Shown here piece after piece: positions 16,773-25,989 of a stretch of 64,000 bases of DNA (positions are counted from its first letter, which is position 1; every line of letters begins with the position of its first letter). Source of the stretch: JAMQKA01 sp043951865 (GTDB taxonomy: Bacteria > Bacteroidota > Rhodothermia > Balneolales > Balneolaceae). The position numbers and the translations under genes were made by a program. Below the pieces are notes generated by a model that made no database searches, was not told the origin of the DNA, and saw only the letters and a list, made by a program, of their open reading frames with translations. The stretch lies in assembly GCF_043951865.1 (NCBI RefSeq), contig NZ_JBINJF010000010.1, positions 1-64,000 of the forward strand, read 5' to 3'.

Positions 16773-18251
16773 ATGAAATACGACCAATTTAAATCGCTGG
16801 CCGGGGAGTATAACGCAATCCCGGTGTATCGTCGCCTCATGGCTGATGTGTTAACACCGGTTTCACTTTTTTTGAAGATCCGGAAAGAGACTGAATATCC
16901 CTTTCTGCTGGAATCGGTAGAAGGTGGTGAACAACTTGCCCGCTATTCTTTTTTGGGTCGGAATCCTTATCAAATTCTGCATTACAGTGGCGGCCGGGTG
17001 ACGCTCCGGAAAGGAGAGCAAGCGTGGAAAAAACTCGATTGCTCCTATTTTGAAGCACTCAGGGATCTTACCACCGAATACAGTGAGCCGAAATTATCCG
17101 GCTTGCCGCGGCTCACCGGCGGTGCCGTGGGATTTTCTTCCTACGATACGGTGCGCGACGTGGAACACCTGCCCGATCAACCGGAAGATGATATCGATCT
17201 GCCGGAGGCGATATGGGCTTTTTATGATGAAATCTTTGCCTTCGATCACGTAAAGCAGCAGATTATTATCATTAAGACTGTTTTTGTTGACTCGGACGAG
17301 GCCGTAGATGAGCTCAACCTTGAAACCCTTTACAACAGTGCACAGCAGCGCCTTGACCAGCTGGAAAACCTGGTGACGAAACCGGTTAGCCCTGCCGAAC
17401 CGTTTGATATTTACCCGGAACGGCTCAAAAGCAATATGGAGAAGTCGAAGTTCGAGCAGATTGTGGAGACGGCAAAAGAGTATATCTATGAGGGGGATAT
17501 CTTCCAGGTGGTACTTTCCCAGCGGTTCGATACCGATTTTGAGGGCGACCGTTTTATGCTCTACCGCGCGCTTCGGATGGTCAATCCCTCGCCATATCTT
17601 TTTTACCTGGATTTCAACGATTTTGCGCTGGTTGGCTCATCCCCCGAGGTGCTGGTGCGGGTACAGGACGGCACCGCAGAACTGCTGCCGATTGCGGGAA
17701 CCCGACCCCGGGGCGACACCCCGGAAGAGGACCAGGCCCTGGAAGAAGAGCTCAAGAACGATCCGAAAGAGATCGCCGAACACGTGATGCTTGTTGACCT
17801 GGGGCGGAATGACCTGTCCCGCGTTTGCAAGTCCGGGACGGTAAAGCCGGTACGCAACCAGGTGATCGAGCGCTATTCCCATGTCATGCATATCGTGTCG
17901 GATGTCCGCGGCGAACTCGCGGAGGGCCAGACCGCCGTGGATGCCCTGATGCAATGCTTCCCGGCGGGTACGGTCAGCGGAGCTCCCAAAATTCGTGCAA
18001 TGGAGATCATCGATGAGCTGGAGCCCACCAAGCGCGGCCCCTACGCCGGGGCGGTGGGTTATTTCGACTTTTCGGGCAACATGGACACCTGCATCACCAT
18101 AAGAACAATGGTAGTCTCCCGGAACAAAGTGTATATTCAGGCGGGAGCCGGCATTGTGGCCGACAGCGATCCGGAGAACGAGTATTTCGAAACGAAGGAT
18201 AAAGCCGGGGCACTTGTCCAGGCATTGAGTGTGGCGTTGGATATCACTTAG
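16773..18251 (+). CDS. trpE: anthranilate synthase component I
   Basis: Converts chorismate to anthranilate with ammonia supplied by TrpG. It is 492 residues, normal length. The N-terminal tryptophan-feedback motif LLES is present at 45-48 (YPFLLESVEGGEQ), so the enzyme should be inhibited by tryptophan. The chorismate-binding domain has the family signatures GSSPEVLVR, LPIAGTRPRG, LVDLGRNDL and GAPKIRAMEII. The ATG is preceded by AAAGGAAATG, a good ribosome site. The gene starts 72 bases after the attenuator, which therefore controls this gene and those behind it. Confidence 0.97.
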   Translation: MKYDQFKSLAGEYNAIPVYRRLMADVLTPVSLFLKIRKETEYPFLLESVEGGEQLARYSFLGRNPYQILHYSGGRVTLRKGEQAWKKLDCSYFEALRDLTTEYSEPKLSGLPRLTGGAVGFSSYDTVRDVEHLPDQPEDDIDLPEAIWAFYDEIFAFDHVKQQIIIIKTVFVDSDEAVDELNLETLYNSAQQRLDQLENLVTKPVSPAEPFDIYPERLKSNMEKSKFEQIVETAKEYIYEGDIFQVVLSQRFDTDFEGDRFMLYRALRMVNPSPYLFYLDFNDFALVGSSPEVLVRVQDGTAELLPIAGTRPRGDTPEEDQALEEELKNDPKEIAEHVMLVDLGRNDLSRVCKSGTVKPVRNQVIERYSHVMHIVSDVRGELAEGQTAVDALMQCFPAGTVSGAPKIRAMEIIDELEPTKRGPYAGAVGYFDFSGNMDTCITIRTMVVSRNKVYIQAGAGIVADSDPENEYFETKDKAGALVQALSVALDIT

Positions 18252-18301
18252 CGTATTACGTATCGCCTCGATATAATACGCAGTACGAAATACGCAATAC
18301 G
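18252..18301. repeat. intergenic inverted repeat with TACG units
   Basis: CGTATTACGTAT (18252-18263) is nearly complementary to ATACGCAATACG (18290-18301, one mismatch), and extra TACG units lie between. It occupies most of the 85-base gap between trpE and trpS. The hairpin could shape the polycistronic mRNA; it has no T-run, so it is not an obvious terminator. Confidence 0.6.
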
Positions 18302-18336
18302 AACACGGAATTATATTGAAAACTCAGTAATAACTA

Positions 18337-19353
18337 ATGGAGCAAGAAGCTAAACCAAAGACTATATTATCCGGTATAACCCCTTCGGGCAAACTGCATT
18401 TGGGTAATTATTTCGGCGCTATCCGCCAGCACATCCAGATGCAGGAAAAGGGCGATGCGTTCTATTTTATCGCCAACTATCACTCCCTGACCTCGATCAA
18501 CGACGGGGAGGAGATTCGTCAAAATACCTACGATATAACACTGGATTACCTGGCGCTGGGACTGGATCCCGAAAAGTGCACATTTTTTGCGCAGAGCGAC
18601 GTGCCGCAGGTAACCGAGCTGGCGTGGATATTAGGCACCTTTTGCCCGGTCAGCCTGATGGAGAAAGGCGTTGCCTATAAAGACAAAGTAGCCCAGGGAC
18701 TGAATCCCAATATCGGGTTGTTTACCTATCCGATTCTGCAGGCCGCGGACATCCTCATATACCATTCCGACCTGGTACCGGTGGGGCAGGATCAAAAGCA
18801 GAATATTGAGATCTGTCGCGACCTGGCGGGTAAATTCAATCACCATTATGATGGAGAATACCTGAAGCTGCCGGAAGAGCATATCGTGGAATCGGTGGCT
18901 GTGGTCCCCGGCCTTGACGGGCAGAAGATGAGCAAGTCGTATGGAAATACGATCGGTATTTTTGATGAGGGAAAAACGTTGAAAAAGAAAGTGATGTCGA
19001 TTAAAACCGATTCCACCCCGCTGGATGATCCCAAAGATCCGGATTCCTGCAACGTATTTGCGCTGATCAAGCTTTTTGCCGAAGAGGAGAAGCAGAACGA
19101 GATCGCGGAAAAGTACCGGGCCGGCGGGTATGGATACGGGCACGCCAAAAAAGAGCTGCTGGGAATGATTAATGAATATTTCGGGGAAGTCCGCGAAAAG
19201 CGCAGGAACCTGGCGAAGAATATGGATTATGTGACCGACGTAATGCGCGAGGGAGGCAGGAAGGCACGCGAGCGTGCCGAAAGCGTGATGGAACCTGTAC
19301 GGGAGGTAACCGGTATTGTCCGAAACTTTAATATTTTGGAAGAAGCCAAATGA
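18337..19353 (+). CDS. trpS: tryptophanyl-tRNA synthetase
   Basis: Charges tRNA-Trp. A class I synthetase of 338 residues with the HIGH-type motif in SGITPSGKLHLGNYFGAI (near residues 12-30) and the KMSKS-type motif GQKMSKSYGNTI (about residue 195). The gene sits inside the tryptophan biosynthesis operon, between trpE and trpG, and its stop overlaps the trpG start (ATGA). Its expression therefore should rise with the biosynthetic genes when charged tRNA-Trp falls, an economical link between supply and charging. No second trpS is seen in the window. Confidence 0.96.
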   Translation: MEQEAKPKTILSGITPSGKLHLGNYFGAIRQHIQMQEKGDAFYFIANYHSLTSINDGEEIRQNTYDITLDYLALGLDPEKCTFFAQSDVPQVTELAWILGTFCPVSLMEKGVAYKDKVAQGLNPNIGLFTYPILQAADILIYHSDLVPVGQDQKQNIEICRDLAGKFNHHYDGEYLKLPEEHIVESVAVVPGLDGQKMSKSYGNTIGIFDEGKTLKKKVMSIKTDSTPLDDPKDPDSCNVFALIKLFAEEEKQNEIAEKYRAGGYGYGHAKKELLGMINEYFGEVREKRRNLAKNMDYVTDVMREGGRKARERAESVMEPVREVTGIVRNFNILEEAK

Positions 19354-19943
19354 TTTTAATTATCGACAACTACGATTCCTTCACTTATAACCTGGTTCAC
19401 ATTGTGGCGGGCCATACCGATGCCTACCGGGTGGTGCGCAACGATGAGATGACAGTAGAAGAAGTCCGCGAAATGGCTCCCGCCGGAATCCTTATCTCCC
19501 CCGGACCGGGCCGGCCCGGCGAGGCCGGTATCACGGAACCGGTGATCGAGGCCCTTGGCGCTCGGATACCAGTACTGGGCGTTTGTCTTGGGCACCAGGC
19601 GATAGGAGAGGTGTTTGGAGGAAAAGTGGTACACGCACCGAAACTGATGCACGGGAAAACGTCGCAGATCCACCATGATGGCAAAACCATATTCAACGGC
19701 ATCGCTGATGGATTTACGGCTACCCGCTACCATTCGCTGGTCCTTGATCCGCATCAAATACCGGGAGCACTGGAAGTAACAGCCCGAAGTGAAGATGACG
19801 TTGTCATGGGGGTGCGTCATCGCCAGTTCCCTGTTGAGGGAATCCAGTTTCACCCGGAAAGTATCCTGACCGACGCAGGCCCCCGGCTCGTGGCCAACTG
19901 GCTGGACAGTGTTGGAGTCACAAATATTACAAAAAAGGTATAA
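19350..19943 (+). CDS. trpG: anthranilate synthase component II (glutamine amidotransferase)
   Basis: Supplies ammonia from glutamine to TrpE. Class I amidotransferase of 197 residues with the N-terminal IIDNYDSFTYNLV, the nucleophile Cys79 in GVCLGHQAIGE and the partner residues His168 and Glu170 in IQFHPESI. It may also serve para-aminobenzoate synthesis, since no separate pabA is visible. ATG overlaps the trpS stop by 4 bases; the trpD start follows after 92 bases. Confidence 0.95.
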   Translation: MILIIDNYDSFTYNLVHIVAGHTDAYRVVRNDEMTVEEVREMAPAGILISPGPGRPGEAGITEPVIEALGARIPVLGVCLGHQAIGEVFGGKVVHAPKLMHGKTSQIHHDGKTIFNGIADGFTATRYHSLVLDPHQIPGALEVTARSEDDVVMGVRHRQFPVEGIQFHPESILTDAGPRLVANWLDSVGVTNITKKV

Positions 19944-20035
19944 TTAAGCAGGATATCGGAAGGACCTATATTGGCTGCTTATATAATTGAACACGAAGTT
20001 TCGCAGTTATTTATTAACTTTTTGTAGCAAAAGGC

Positions 20036-21064
20036 ATGGAAAAATTTACTGATATACTTGAAAAACTGCTCGATGGGAAGGATCTCACAGATGATGAAGC
20101 CACCTCGGCCCTGCAGTCGATTATAGAGGGGGAAGTCAACGATCCCCAGACGGCCGCGTTTCTGTATGGAATGCGGGCCAAGGGAGAAACCATATCGGAG
20201 CTTACGGCGTTTGTCCGCGTTATGCGGGATGCGGCGATCAAGCCGGAGGTAGATGTTGAGGGGGCAGTAGATCTTTGCGGAACCGGCGGCGACCAGGCGG
20301 GAACATTCAATATCTCGACGGCCGCGATGTTTGTTGTTGCCGGCGCCGGAGTGCCCGTCCTGAAACACGGGAACCGTAGTGTCTCCAGCAAAAGCGGCAG
20401 TGCCGATGTCCTGGAGGAGCTGGGGGCGGTTATTGACCTGAAAAAGGAGGGAGTGGAAGAGGTCTTTAACGAAACGGGCCTGGTTTTTATGTTTGCCCCC
20501 AATTTCCATCCCGCCATGAAGCACGTGATGCCTGCCCGCAAGGGTCTGGCAATACGGACGTTTTTCAATATCCTGGGGCCGCTGCTGAATCCCGCGGGAA
20601 CCCGCCGGCAGATGATCGGGGCCTTTAACAAGGAAACGGCCCGCACGATAGCGCACATCCTTGCAAACCTCGATACCCGTTTTGCCTACACGGTGAATGC
20701 CCACGACGGGCTGGATGAGATAAGCCTGACGAGCCAGTCTGAAATATATGAACTCAAGGATCAATTTGTGTCAGATGCGATTACCTTTGACCCGCGATCC
20801 CTGGATTTTGACTGGGTTGACATGGAGGAGCTGATGGGAGGGGATGCACGGACCAATGCCGCGATTATGCAAAATATTATGAAGAATAAAGCCGCGCCGG
20901 CCCAGACAAACATTACGAAGCTTAATGCCGCGTTCGCCATCCATGCAAGCGGCAAAGTCAAACACCTGGATGAAGCCAGGGAGCTGGCCGAAGAAAGCCT
21001 CCGATCCGGAGCAGCCCAAAAAGCGCTGGAACGATATATCGAAGCTAGTAACGACATCGCGTAA
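20036..21064 (+). CDS. trpD: anthranilate phosphoribosyltransferase
   Basis: Transfers phosphoribose from PRPP to anthranilate. It is 342 residues with the PRPP-binding CGTGGDQAGTFNIST (about 82-96), KHGNRSVSSKSGSAD (about 107-121) and the conserved FAPNFHPAMKHV and FNILGPLLNPA. It stands alone rather than fused to trpG, as in many FCB bacteria. It is followed 8 bases later by trpC. Confidence 0.97.
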   Translation: MEKFTDILEKLLDGKDLTDDEATSALQSIIEGEVNDPQTAAFLYGMRAKGETISELTAFVRVMRDAAIKPEVDVEGAVDLCGTGGDQAGTFNISTAAMFVVAGAGVPVLKHGNRSVSSKSGSADVLEELGAVIDLKKEGVEEVFNETGLVFMFAPNFHPAMKHVMPARKGLAIRTFFNILGPLLNPAGTRRQMIGAFNKETARTIAHILANLDTRFAYTVNAHDGLDEISLTSQSEIYELKDQFVSDAITFDPRSLDFDWVDMEELMGGDARTNAAIMQNIMKNKAAPAQTNITKLNAAFAIHASGKVKHLDEARELAEESLRSGAAQKALERYIEASNDIA

Positions 21065-21072
21065 ATCCAGTT

Positions 21073-21897
21073 ATGGCCACTATTTTAGAACAGATTGTTG
21101 AACAAACGGCGATCGATCTCAAGAAACGCCGGAAGCAGGTCTCACTCAGAGACCTGGAGAGTATGGAGTGTTTTGAGCGGAATCGGCGAGATTTTGCGGA
21201 AGCACTTGCCGGGAGTGAAACAGTTTCAATTATCGCGGAAATAAAAAAGGCATCGCCCTCGAAGGGACTGATCCGCAGGGATTTTGACCCAGCGCGTATC
21301 GCAGGCCAATACCAGCGGGGCGGGGCGGCAGCCCTTTCGGTATTGACCGATGAACCCGCTTTCCAGGGACACCTTGAGTATCTTGAAACCGCTTCTAAAA
21401 CGGTTGAAATCCCTTTGTTGCGAAAAGATTTTATTATCGATCCATACCAGGTCAAGGAAGCCCGCGCCTATGGGGCGGATGCCGTGCTGTTGATTGCTGC
21501 CATAACAGAAGGGAATCAATTGTCGGAGTTGCTGGCGGCGGCGCGTGATTTTGAAATTGACGCCCTGGTGGAGGTTTACTCGGAGGAGGACCTGGATGTC
21601 ATTGACTTAACCCAGGTCGATATTCTGGGCGCCAATAACCGGGACCTGCGCACGTTTGAGGTAGACCTGCACCGCGGTATCGGGCTTCTTCAGAAAGCTG
21701 AGGATGGAACGGTGCGAGTATCGGAAAGTGGACTCAGTTCTCCCGAAGACATCAGGCTGCTGCAGGAACAAGATATCCACGCTGCCCTTATAGGGGAATA
21801 TTTTATGCGTCAGCCGGATCCCGGGGAAGCGGTTAGGCAGCTGATCGAAGGAGCCAAAATATTAAAAGCAGAAAAGGAAGAAAACTTTGACAAATGA
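21073..21897 (+). CDS. trpC: indole-3-glycerol phosphate synthase
   Basis: Ring closure of the anthranilate deoxyribulotide to indole-3-glycerol phosphate. A 274-residue TIM barrel with the diagnostic AEIKKASPSKG (catalytic Lys) near residue 55, the LLRKDFI stretch with the second catalytic Lys, and GANNRDLRTFEVDL. Not fused to trpF, which is a separate gene 126 bases downstream. Confidence 0.97.
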   Translation: MATILEQIVEQTAIDLKKRRKQVSLRDLESMECFERNRRDFAEALAGSETVSIIAEIKKASPSKGLIRRDFDPARIAGQYQRGGAAALSVLTDEPAFQGHLEYLETASKTVEIPLLRKDFIIDPYQVKEARAYGADAVLLIAAITEGNQLSELLAAARDFEIDALVEVYSEEDLDVIDLTQVDILGANNRDLRTFEVDLHRGIGLLQKAEDGTVRVSESGLSSPEDIRLLQEQDIHAALIGEYFMRQPDPGEAVRQLIEGAKILKAEKEENFDK

Positions 21898-22023
21898 GAT
21901 ATCTGCGCACGGGAAAAGGTCACTTAAAAATGAATTAAGTTGAATACACGGCCACACCAGGACCGGGCGAAACGCCGCTTTGCAAAGAATCCTGAAAAGA
22001 TTTCCTAATTAGTTAGAAAACAG

Positions 22024-22698
22024 ATGTTTGCTGATCGTTCACAACGAACAAAAGTAAAAATATGCGGACTCACGAACCTGCAGGATGCACGGTTTACTTC
22101 CGGGGCGTTGGCTCACTATATGGGATTTGTGTTCTATGAGGAGAGTCCGCGTTATATCGAACCGGGAGAAGCGGGCGCCATCATCAACTGGATTGAAGGT
22201 CCCGAATGTGTGGGGGTATTTGTGAACCAGCCGCTGGATGATGTGAACATGATTGCGACCCAAACCGGGATAGATCTGGTACAGCTGCACGGCAATGAGT
22301 CGCCGGAATACTGTGGACTGATCGAAAAATCTGTGGTCAAGGCGATCCATGTAAGCAGTTCGGATTCGGCCAAAAGTATTCACCGGAAGGTGGAGCCGTA
22401 CCGGTCACAAGTGGATTACCTGCTGTTTGACACCAAGGTAGACGGGCTTTGGGGCGGTACCGGCCAAACATTTGACTGGAATATCATCAGGGATGTGGCT
22501 GACGGAATTCCGTTTTTTCTCTCCGGTGGACTGGATGTTCAGAATGTTCGCCGGGCTTGCAAAGTTGCCGATCCCTATGCCGTGGATCTTTCCAGCAGCC
22601 TGGAGAGCAAGCCGGGTAAAAAAGAGTATGACAAAATTGAAGCGTTTATGGATGAGATGCGCGACATATGGAACCTTCAGGAGACAGGAGACCTGTAG
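22024..22698 (+). CDS. trpF: phosphoribosylanthranilate isomerase
   Basis: Isomerises phosphoribosylanthranilate to the deoxyribulotide used by TrpC. It is 224 residues, with the catalytic Cys in VKICGLTN near the N-terminus, GFVFYEESPRYI and the phosphate-binding FFLSGGLDVQNV. Genes trpC and trpF are separate here. trpB starts 24 bases after its stop. Confidence 0.95.
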   Translation: MFADRSQRTKVKICGLTNLQDARFTSGALAHYMGFVFYEESPRYIEPGEAGAIINWIEGPECVGVFVNQPLDDVNMIATQTGIDLVQLHGNESPEYCGLIEKSVVKAIHVSSSDSAKSIHRKVEPYRSQVDYLLFDTKVDGLWGGTGQTFDWNIIRDVADGIPFFLSGGLDVQNVRRACKVADPYAVDLSSSLESKPGKKEYDKIEAFMDEMRDIWNLQETGDL

Positions 22699-22722
22699 GA
22701 ATTTAAAATCCAAATTGATCAA

Positions 22723-23919
22723 ATGACAAGATCTATGAAATACGATTTGCCGACAAAAGAAGGGTATTACGGGAAGTTCGGGGGGAAATTTGTCCCTGAA
22801 ATTTTGATTCCGGCCATTGAAGAGCTGGAAGCCTCGTTTGATGATGCGTGGAGCGATGCCGCTTTCCAGCGGGAATTTCGATCGCTGCTTAAAGAGTATG
22901 TCGGGCGCCCGACTGAACTGACCTATGCCAACCGCCTGACGGAGCACTATGGCAAGGCTCGAATCTACCTGAAACGGGAGGATCTCTGCCATACCGGCGC
23001 TCATAAAATAAACAATGCGCTGGGACAGGTACTGCTGGCCCGGCGGATGGGGAAAGACCGCATTATTGCCGAAACCGGTGCGGGTCAACATGGAGTGGCC
23101 ACCGCTACCGCCTGTGCAAAGTTTGGGGTAAAATGCATTGTGTATATGGGGGCTGAAGACATTGAGCGCCAGAAGCTTAATGTCGATCGTATGCGGCTTC
23201 TTGGAACCGAGGTCCGGGAAGTGACCAGCGGCTCTCAAACGCTGAAGGATGCCACGAACGAGGCGATCCGAGACTGGGTAACCAATGTGGATGACACGTT
23301 TTATGTCATCGGTTCCGCCGTGGGACCTCATCCCTATCCCAAAATGGTGCGCAGTTTCCAGCGTGTCATCGGTGAGGAAACAAAGGAGCAGATCATGGAG
23401 GCCGAAGGCAGGAGTCCGGACTACCTCGTGGCCTGTGTCGGCGGCGGGTCAAATGCCATCGGGTTGTTTGCGCCCTTTGTGGATGAAGAGTCTGTCAAGA
23501 TGTACGGTGTTGAAGCCGCCGGCCTGGGAGCTGATACCGACCAGACGGCCGCCACGATCACCATCGGTACTGAGGGAATTTTGCACGGATCGAGGAGCCT
23601 GCTACTCCATGACAGGGAAGGGCAGGTTCAGCTGGCCCACTCCATTAGTGCGGGCCTGGACTATCCCGGCATCGGCCCTGAACATGCCCACCTGTTCGAG
23701 TCGGGCCGCGTCACCTACCGGGCGATTACCGATGAACAGGCAATGGAGGGCGTAAAGCTGCTTTCCGTTACCGAAGGCATCATCCCGGCCCTTGAAACAG
23801 CACACGCGGTGGCATACCTTGACCAATTGATGCCGGAAACTTCAGGGGGTGAGATCCTGGTCCTCAACTGTTCTGGCCGCGGGGACAAAGATATGACTAC
23901 CATCTCCAAACATCTTTAG
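22723..23919 (+). CDS. trpB: tryptophan synthase beta subunit
   Basis: PLP enzyme joining indole to serine. 398 residues with FGGKFVPE, the PLP lysine in HTGAHKINNALGQ (about residue 90), GAGQHGVATATA and the phosphate loop CVGGGSNAIG. A second in-frame ATG 12 bases downstream (22735) is an equally plausible start. It is of the main TrpB1 type that works with TrpA, which follows after 99 bases. Confidence 0.97.
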   Translation: MTRSMKYDLPTKEGYYGKFGGKFVPEILIPAIEELEASFDDAWSDAAFQREFRSLLKEYVGRPTELTYANRLTEHYGKARIYLKREDLCHTGAHKINNALGQVLLARRMGKDRIIAETGAGQHGVATATACAKFGVKCIVYMGAEDIERQKLNVDRMRLLGTEVREVTSGSQTLKDATNEAIRDWVTNVDDTFYVIGSAVGPHPYPKMVRSFQRVIGEETKEQIMEAEGRSPDYLVACVGGGSNAIGLFAPFVDEESVKMYGVEAAGLGADTDQTAATITIGTEGILHGSRSLLLHDREGQVQLAHSISAGLDYPGIGPEHAHLFESGRVTYRAITDEQAMEGVKLLSVTEGIIPALETAHAVAYLDQLMPETSGGEILVLNCSGRGDKDMTTISKHL

Positions 23920-24018
23920 CACATTGGAGCGGAGTGCCCTGATTTGCCCATGCCCAGCTGTAGTTATCCCGATCATTTTCCTGTACCCTTTATTTTAAAT
24001 GACCAAATATGATATATA

Positions 24019-24834
24019 ATGATTGAAACCGACCGACAAAATCGTATCAAAAAGCTGTTTGACCAGCACGATTCTTCCAAAATTATGAGCTTGTTTCTGA
24101 CGGCCGGCTACCCCGACCTCGAGTCGACCGTAGACCTTATCCTCGGTTTCGAAGAAAACGGGGCCGAGCTGATCGAGCTCGGCATGCCGTACAGTGATCC
24201 ACTGGCCGACGGACCGACAATCCAGTATTCCAGTGAGGAAGCCATCAAAAATGGCATTACGATGGACAGGATATTCGAGATGGTCAGGCAGGTGCGGCAA
24301 GAGTCCGGGATCCCGATCATCCTGATGGGATATATGAATCCCGTGTTGCGCTATGGAGTGGAATCTTTCTGCGAGAAGGCTGCCGACGTTGGGGTCGACG
24401 GGCTCATCATCCCGGATATTCCCCCGGAGGAGTCCGCGCTGATCGACGAAGAGGCAAAAAGCCACGGTCTTTCGATGATCTACCTGGTAGCTCCCAATAC
24501 GTCGGACGAGCGGATGCGAAAAATCGATGAGAAGTCGGAAGGATTTGTGTACTGTGTGTCAGTGACAGGCGTAACCGGGGCCCGCGAGGGGGAAGAGGTT
24601 GCAAAATCGGTAGCCCGGTTTATTGATCGGGTGAACGAAAATATTGTGAAAAATCCCAAAATGATCGGCTTTGGCATACGCTCGCATGAAGACGCTGAGC
24701 GTATTGCGGCAAAAGCCCAGGGTTTTATTGTAGGCAGTGCACTCATCGACAACATACGCCGTCATTACCCTGAAAACGGCTGGAAGGAAAAGGTGTTTGC
24801 TTTTGTTAACAGGTTGAAGTATGGTAAGCAGTAA
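24019..24834 (+). CDS. trpA: tryptophan synthase alpha subunit
   Basis: Cleaves indole-3-glycerol phosphate and passes indole to TrpB. A 271-residue TIM barrel with the catalytic Glu and Asp in ENGAELIELGMPYSDPLADGP (shown in part: ELGMPYSDPLADGP), LMGYMNPVLRYG and CVSVTGVTGAR. It completes the pathway from chorismate to tryptophan; it is the last trp gene, 23 bases before the DUF4837 gene, which may be read through. Confidence 0.96.
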   Translation: MIETDRQNRIKKLFDQHDSSKIMSLFLTAGYPDLESTVDLILGFEENGAELIELGMPYSDPLADGPTIQYSSEEAIKNGITMDRIFEMVRQVRQESGIPIILMGYMNPVLRYGVESFCEKAADVGVDGLIIPDIPPEESALIDEEAKSHGLSMIYLVAPNTSDERMRKIDEKSEGFVYCVSVTGVTGAREGEEVAKSVARFIDRVNENIVKNPKMIGFGIRSHEDAERIAAKAQGFIVGSALIDNIRRHYPENGWKEKVFAFVNRLKYGKQ

Positions 24835-24857
24835 TAATCAATTTAAAGTAATTTCCG

Positions 24858-25973
24858 ATGAAGTTTTTAAAATCGATAATTCTGGTTCTCCTACCTGCCA
24901 TCGCCTTTCTCTCCTGTGATGGTGACTACCGCAGGGAAGCCCAGGGGCAGTTTGGGAATGTGGTGGTTTTGATGGATTCCACCCGGTTTGACAGCGAAAC
25001 AGCCAATGCGATCCGGGCTACCTACGGCGGAAAAATCGAATATTTCCTCGGATATGAGCCCCGCTTCAATTTGACATTCAGGGATTTTGAAACCAACGAG
25101 GAGCTGGAGGAGATCAAATTCAATAAAAATATTATCGTTGCCTCCCCGATTGATGCTGAAACCAATGTGGGCAGCTTCGTCAGGGCCCTGTTGAGTGATG
25201 AAGTGGAAGAGGCGGTGAGAGCAGGTGAGGCGTACGCGTTCCCCCTTCAGAACCGGTGGTACCGCAACCAGTGGACCATGATACTCAGCTCCGAGAGCGA
25301 CTCAGCACTGGCCTCCAAGATTAGGCGTGGCCAGGAAAATATTGTTCAAAGTCTTGTGGACAAAGAGCTGGCGCGCTGGACCGAAGAGATTTACGAGAGA
25401 GGGGAGAAGTTTGCTATAGAAGATTCCATGATGGCCAATCACGGCTGGAAAATACGCGTACAACACGATTATTACACCCACCTGGATACCTCTTACGTCG
25501 ATGAACAGGGCGAGACCAATTACTTTTATACGCTGCAGCGGCAGTTGCCCAACAACGATCGCCGTTTCTGGGCATGGTGGAAAGAGGATGTTCCCAACAT
25601 AAATTTTATGGATCAGGACTGGATCAACGCCAAGCGCGATTCCCTGTGGAAAAAATGGATCCGTGGTTCGCGCGACAGTTCCTATGTGACAACAGAATAT
25701 CGCATTTCACCCCGAACACGATCGTTTGAACTGAATGGCGATATTGCTTACGAAACGCTTGGCTGGTGGAGGATGACGCATGACGCGATGGGCGGACCGT
25801 TTGTCAATCTCACTGTTTATGATGATGAGACCCAGCGACTGTTTATGCTCGGATTTGTCCAATTTGCCCCTAAATATCAAAAACGGCGATTCGTACGCCA
25901 GTTCAGGGCGATGGTTCGGACATTTGAAAGCGATTCTACCTGGAACCAACCCGATTTGGCAACCAATAATTAA
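24858..25973 (+). CDS. DUF4837 family lipoprotein
   Basis: A 371-residue lipoprotein: signal peptide with lipobox FLSC (Cys20), then a mature domain matching the DUF4837 family of Bacteroidota (conserved pattern: an N-terminal 'G..g.vvvlmd...' strand, NIIVASPID, and Trp-rich ...RRFWAWWKEDVPNI). Function unknown. The gene follows trpA by 23 bases and precedes bioF by 16, so it bridges the trp and bio clusters in the same direction; a link to either pathway is not implied. Confidence 0.75.
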   Translation: MKFLKSIILVLLPAIAFLSCDGDYRREAQGQFGNVVVLMDSTRFDSETANAIRATYGGKIEYFLGYEPRFNLTFRDFETNEELEEIKFNKNIIVASPIDAETNVGSFVRALLSDEVEEAVRAGEAYAFPLQNRWYRNQWTMILSSESDSALASKIRRGQENIVQSLVDKELARWTEEIYERGEKFAIEDSMMANHGWKIRVQHDYYTHLDTSYVDEQGETNYFYTLQRQLPNNDRRFWAWWKEDVPNINFMDQDWINAKRDSLWKKWIRGSRDSSYVTTEYRISPRTRSFELNGDIAYETLGWWRMTHDAMGGPFVNLTVYDDETQRLFMLGFVQFAPKYQKRRFVRQFRAMVRTFESDSTWNQPDLATNN

Positions 25974-25989
25974 CCAATAACCACACCAG

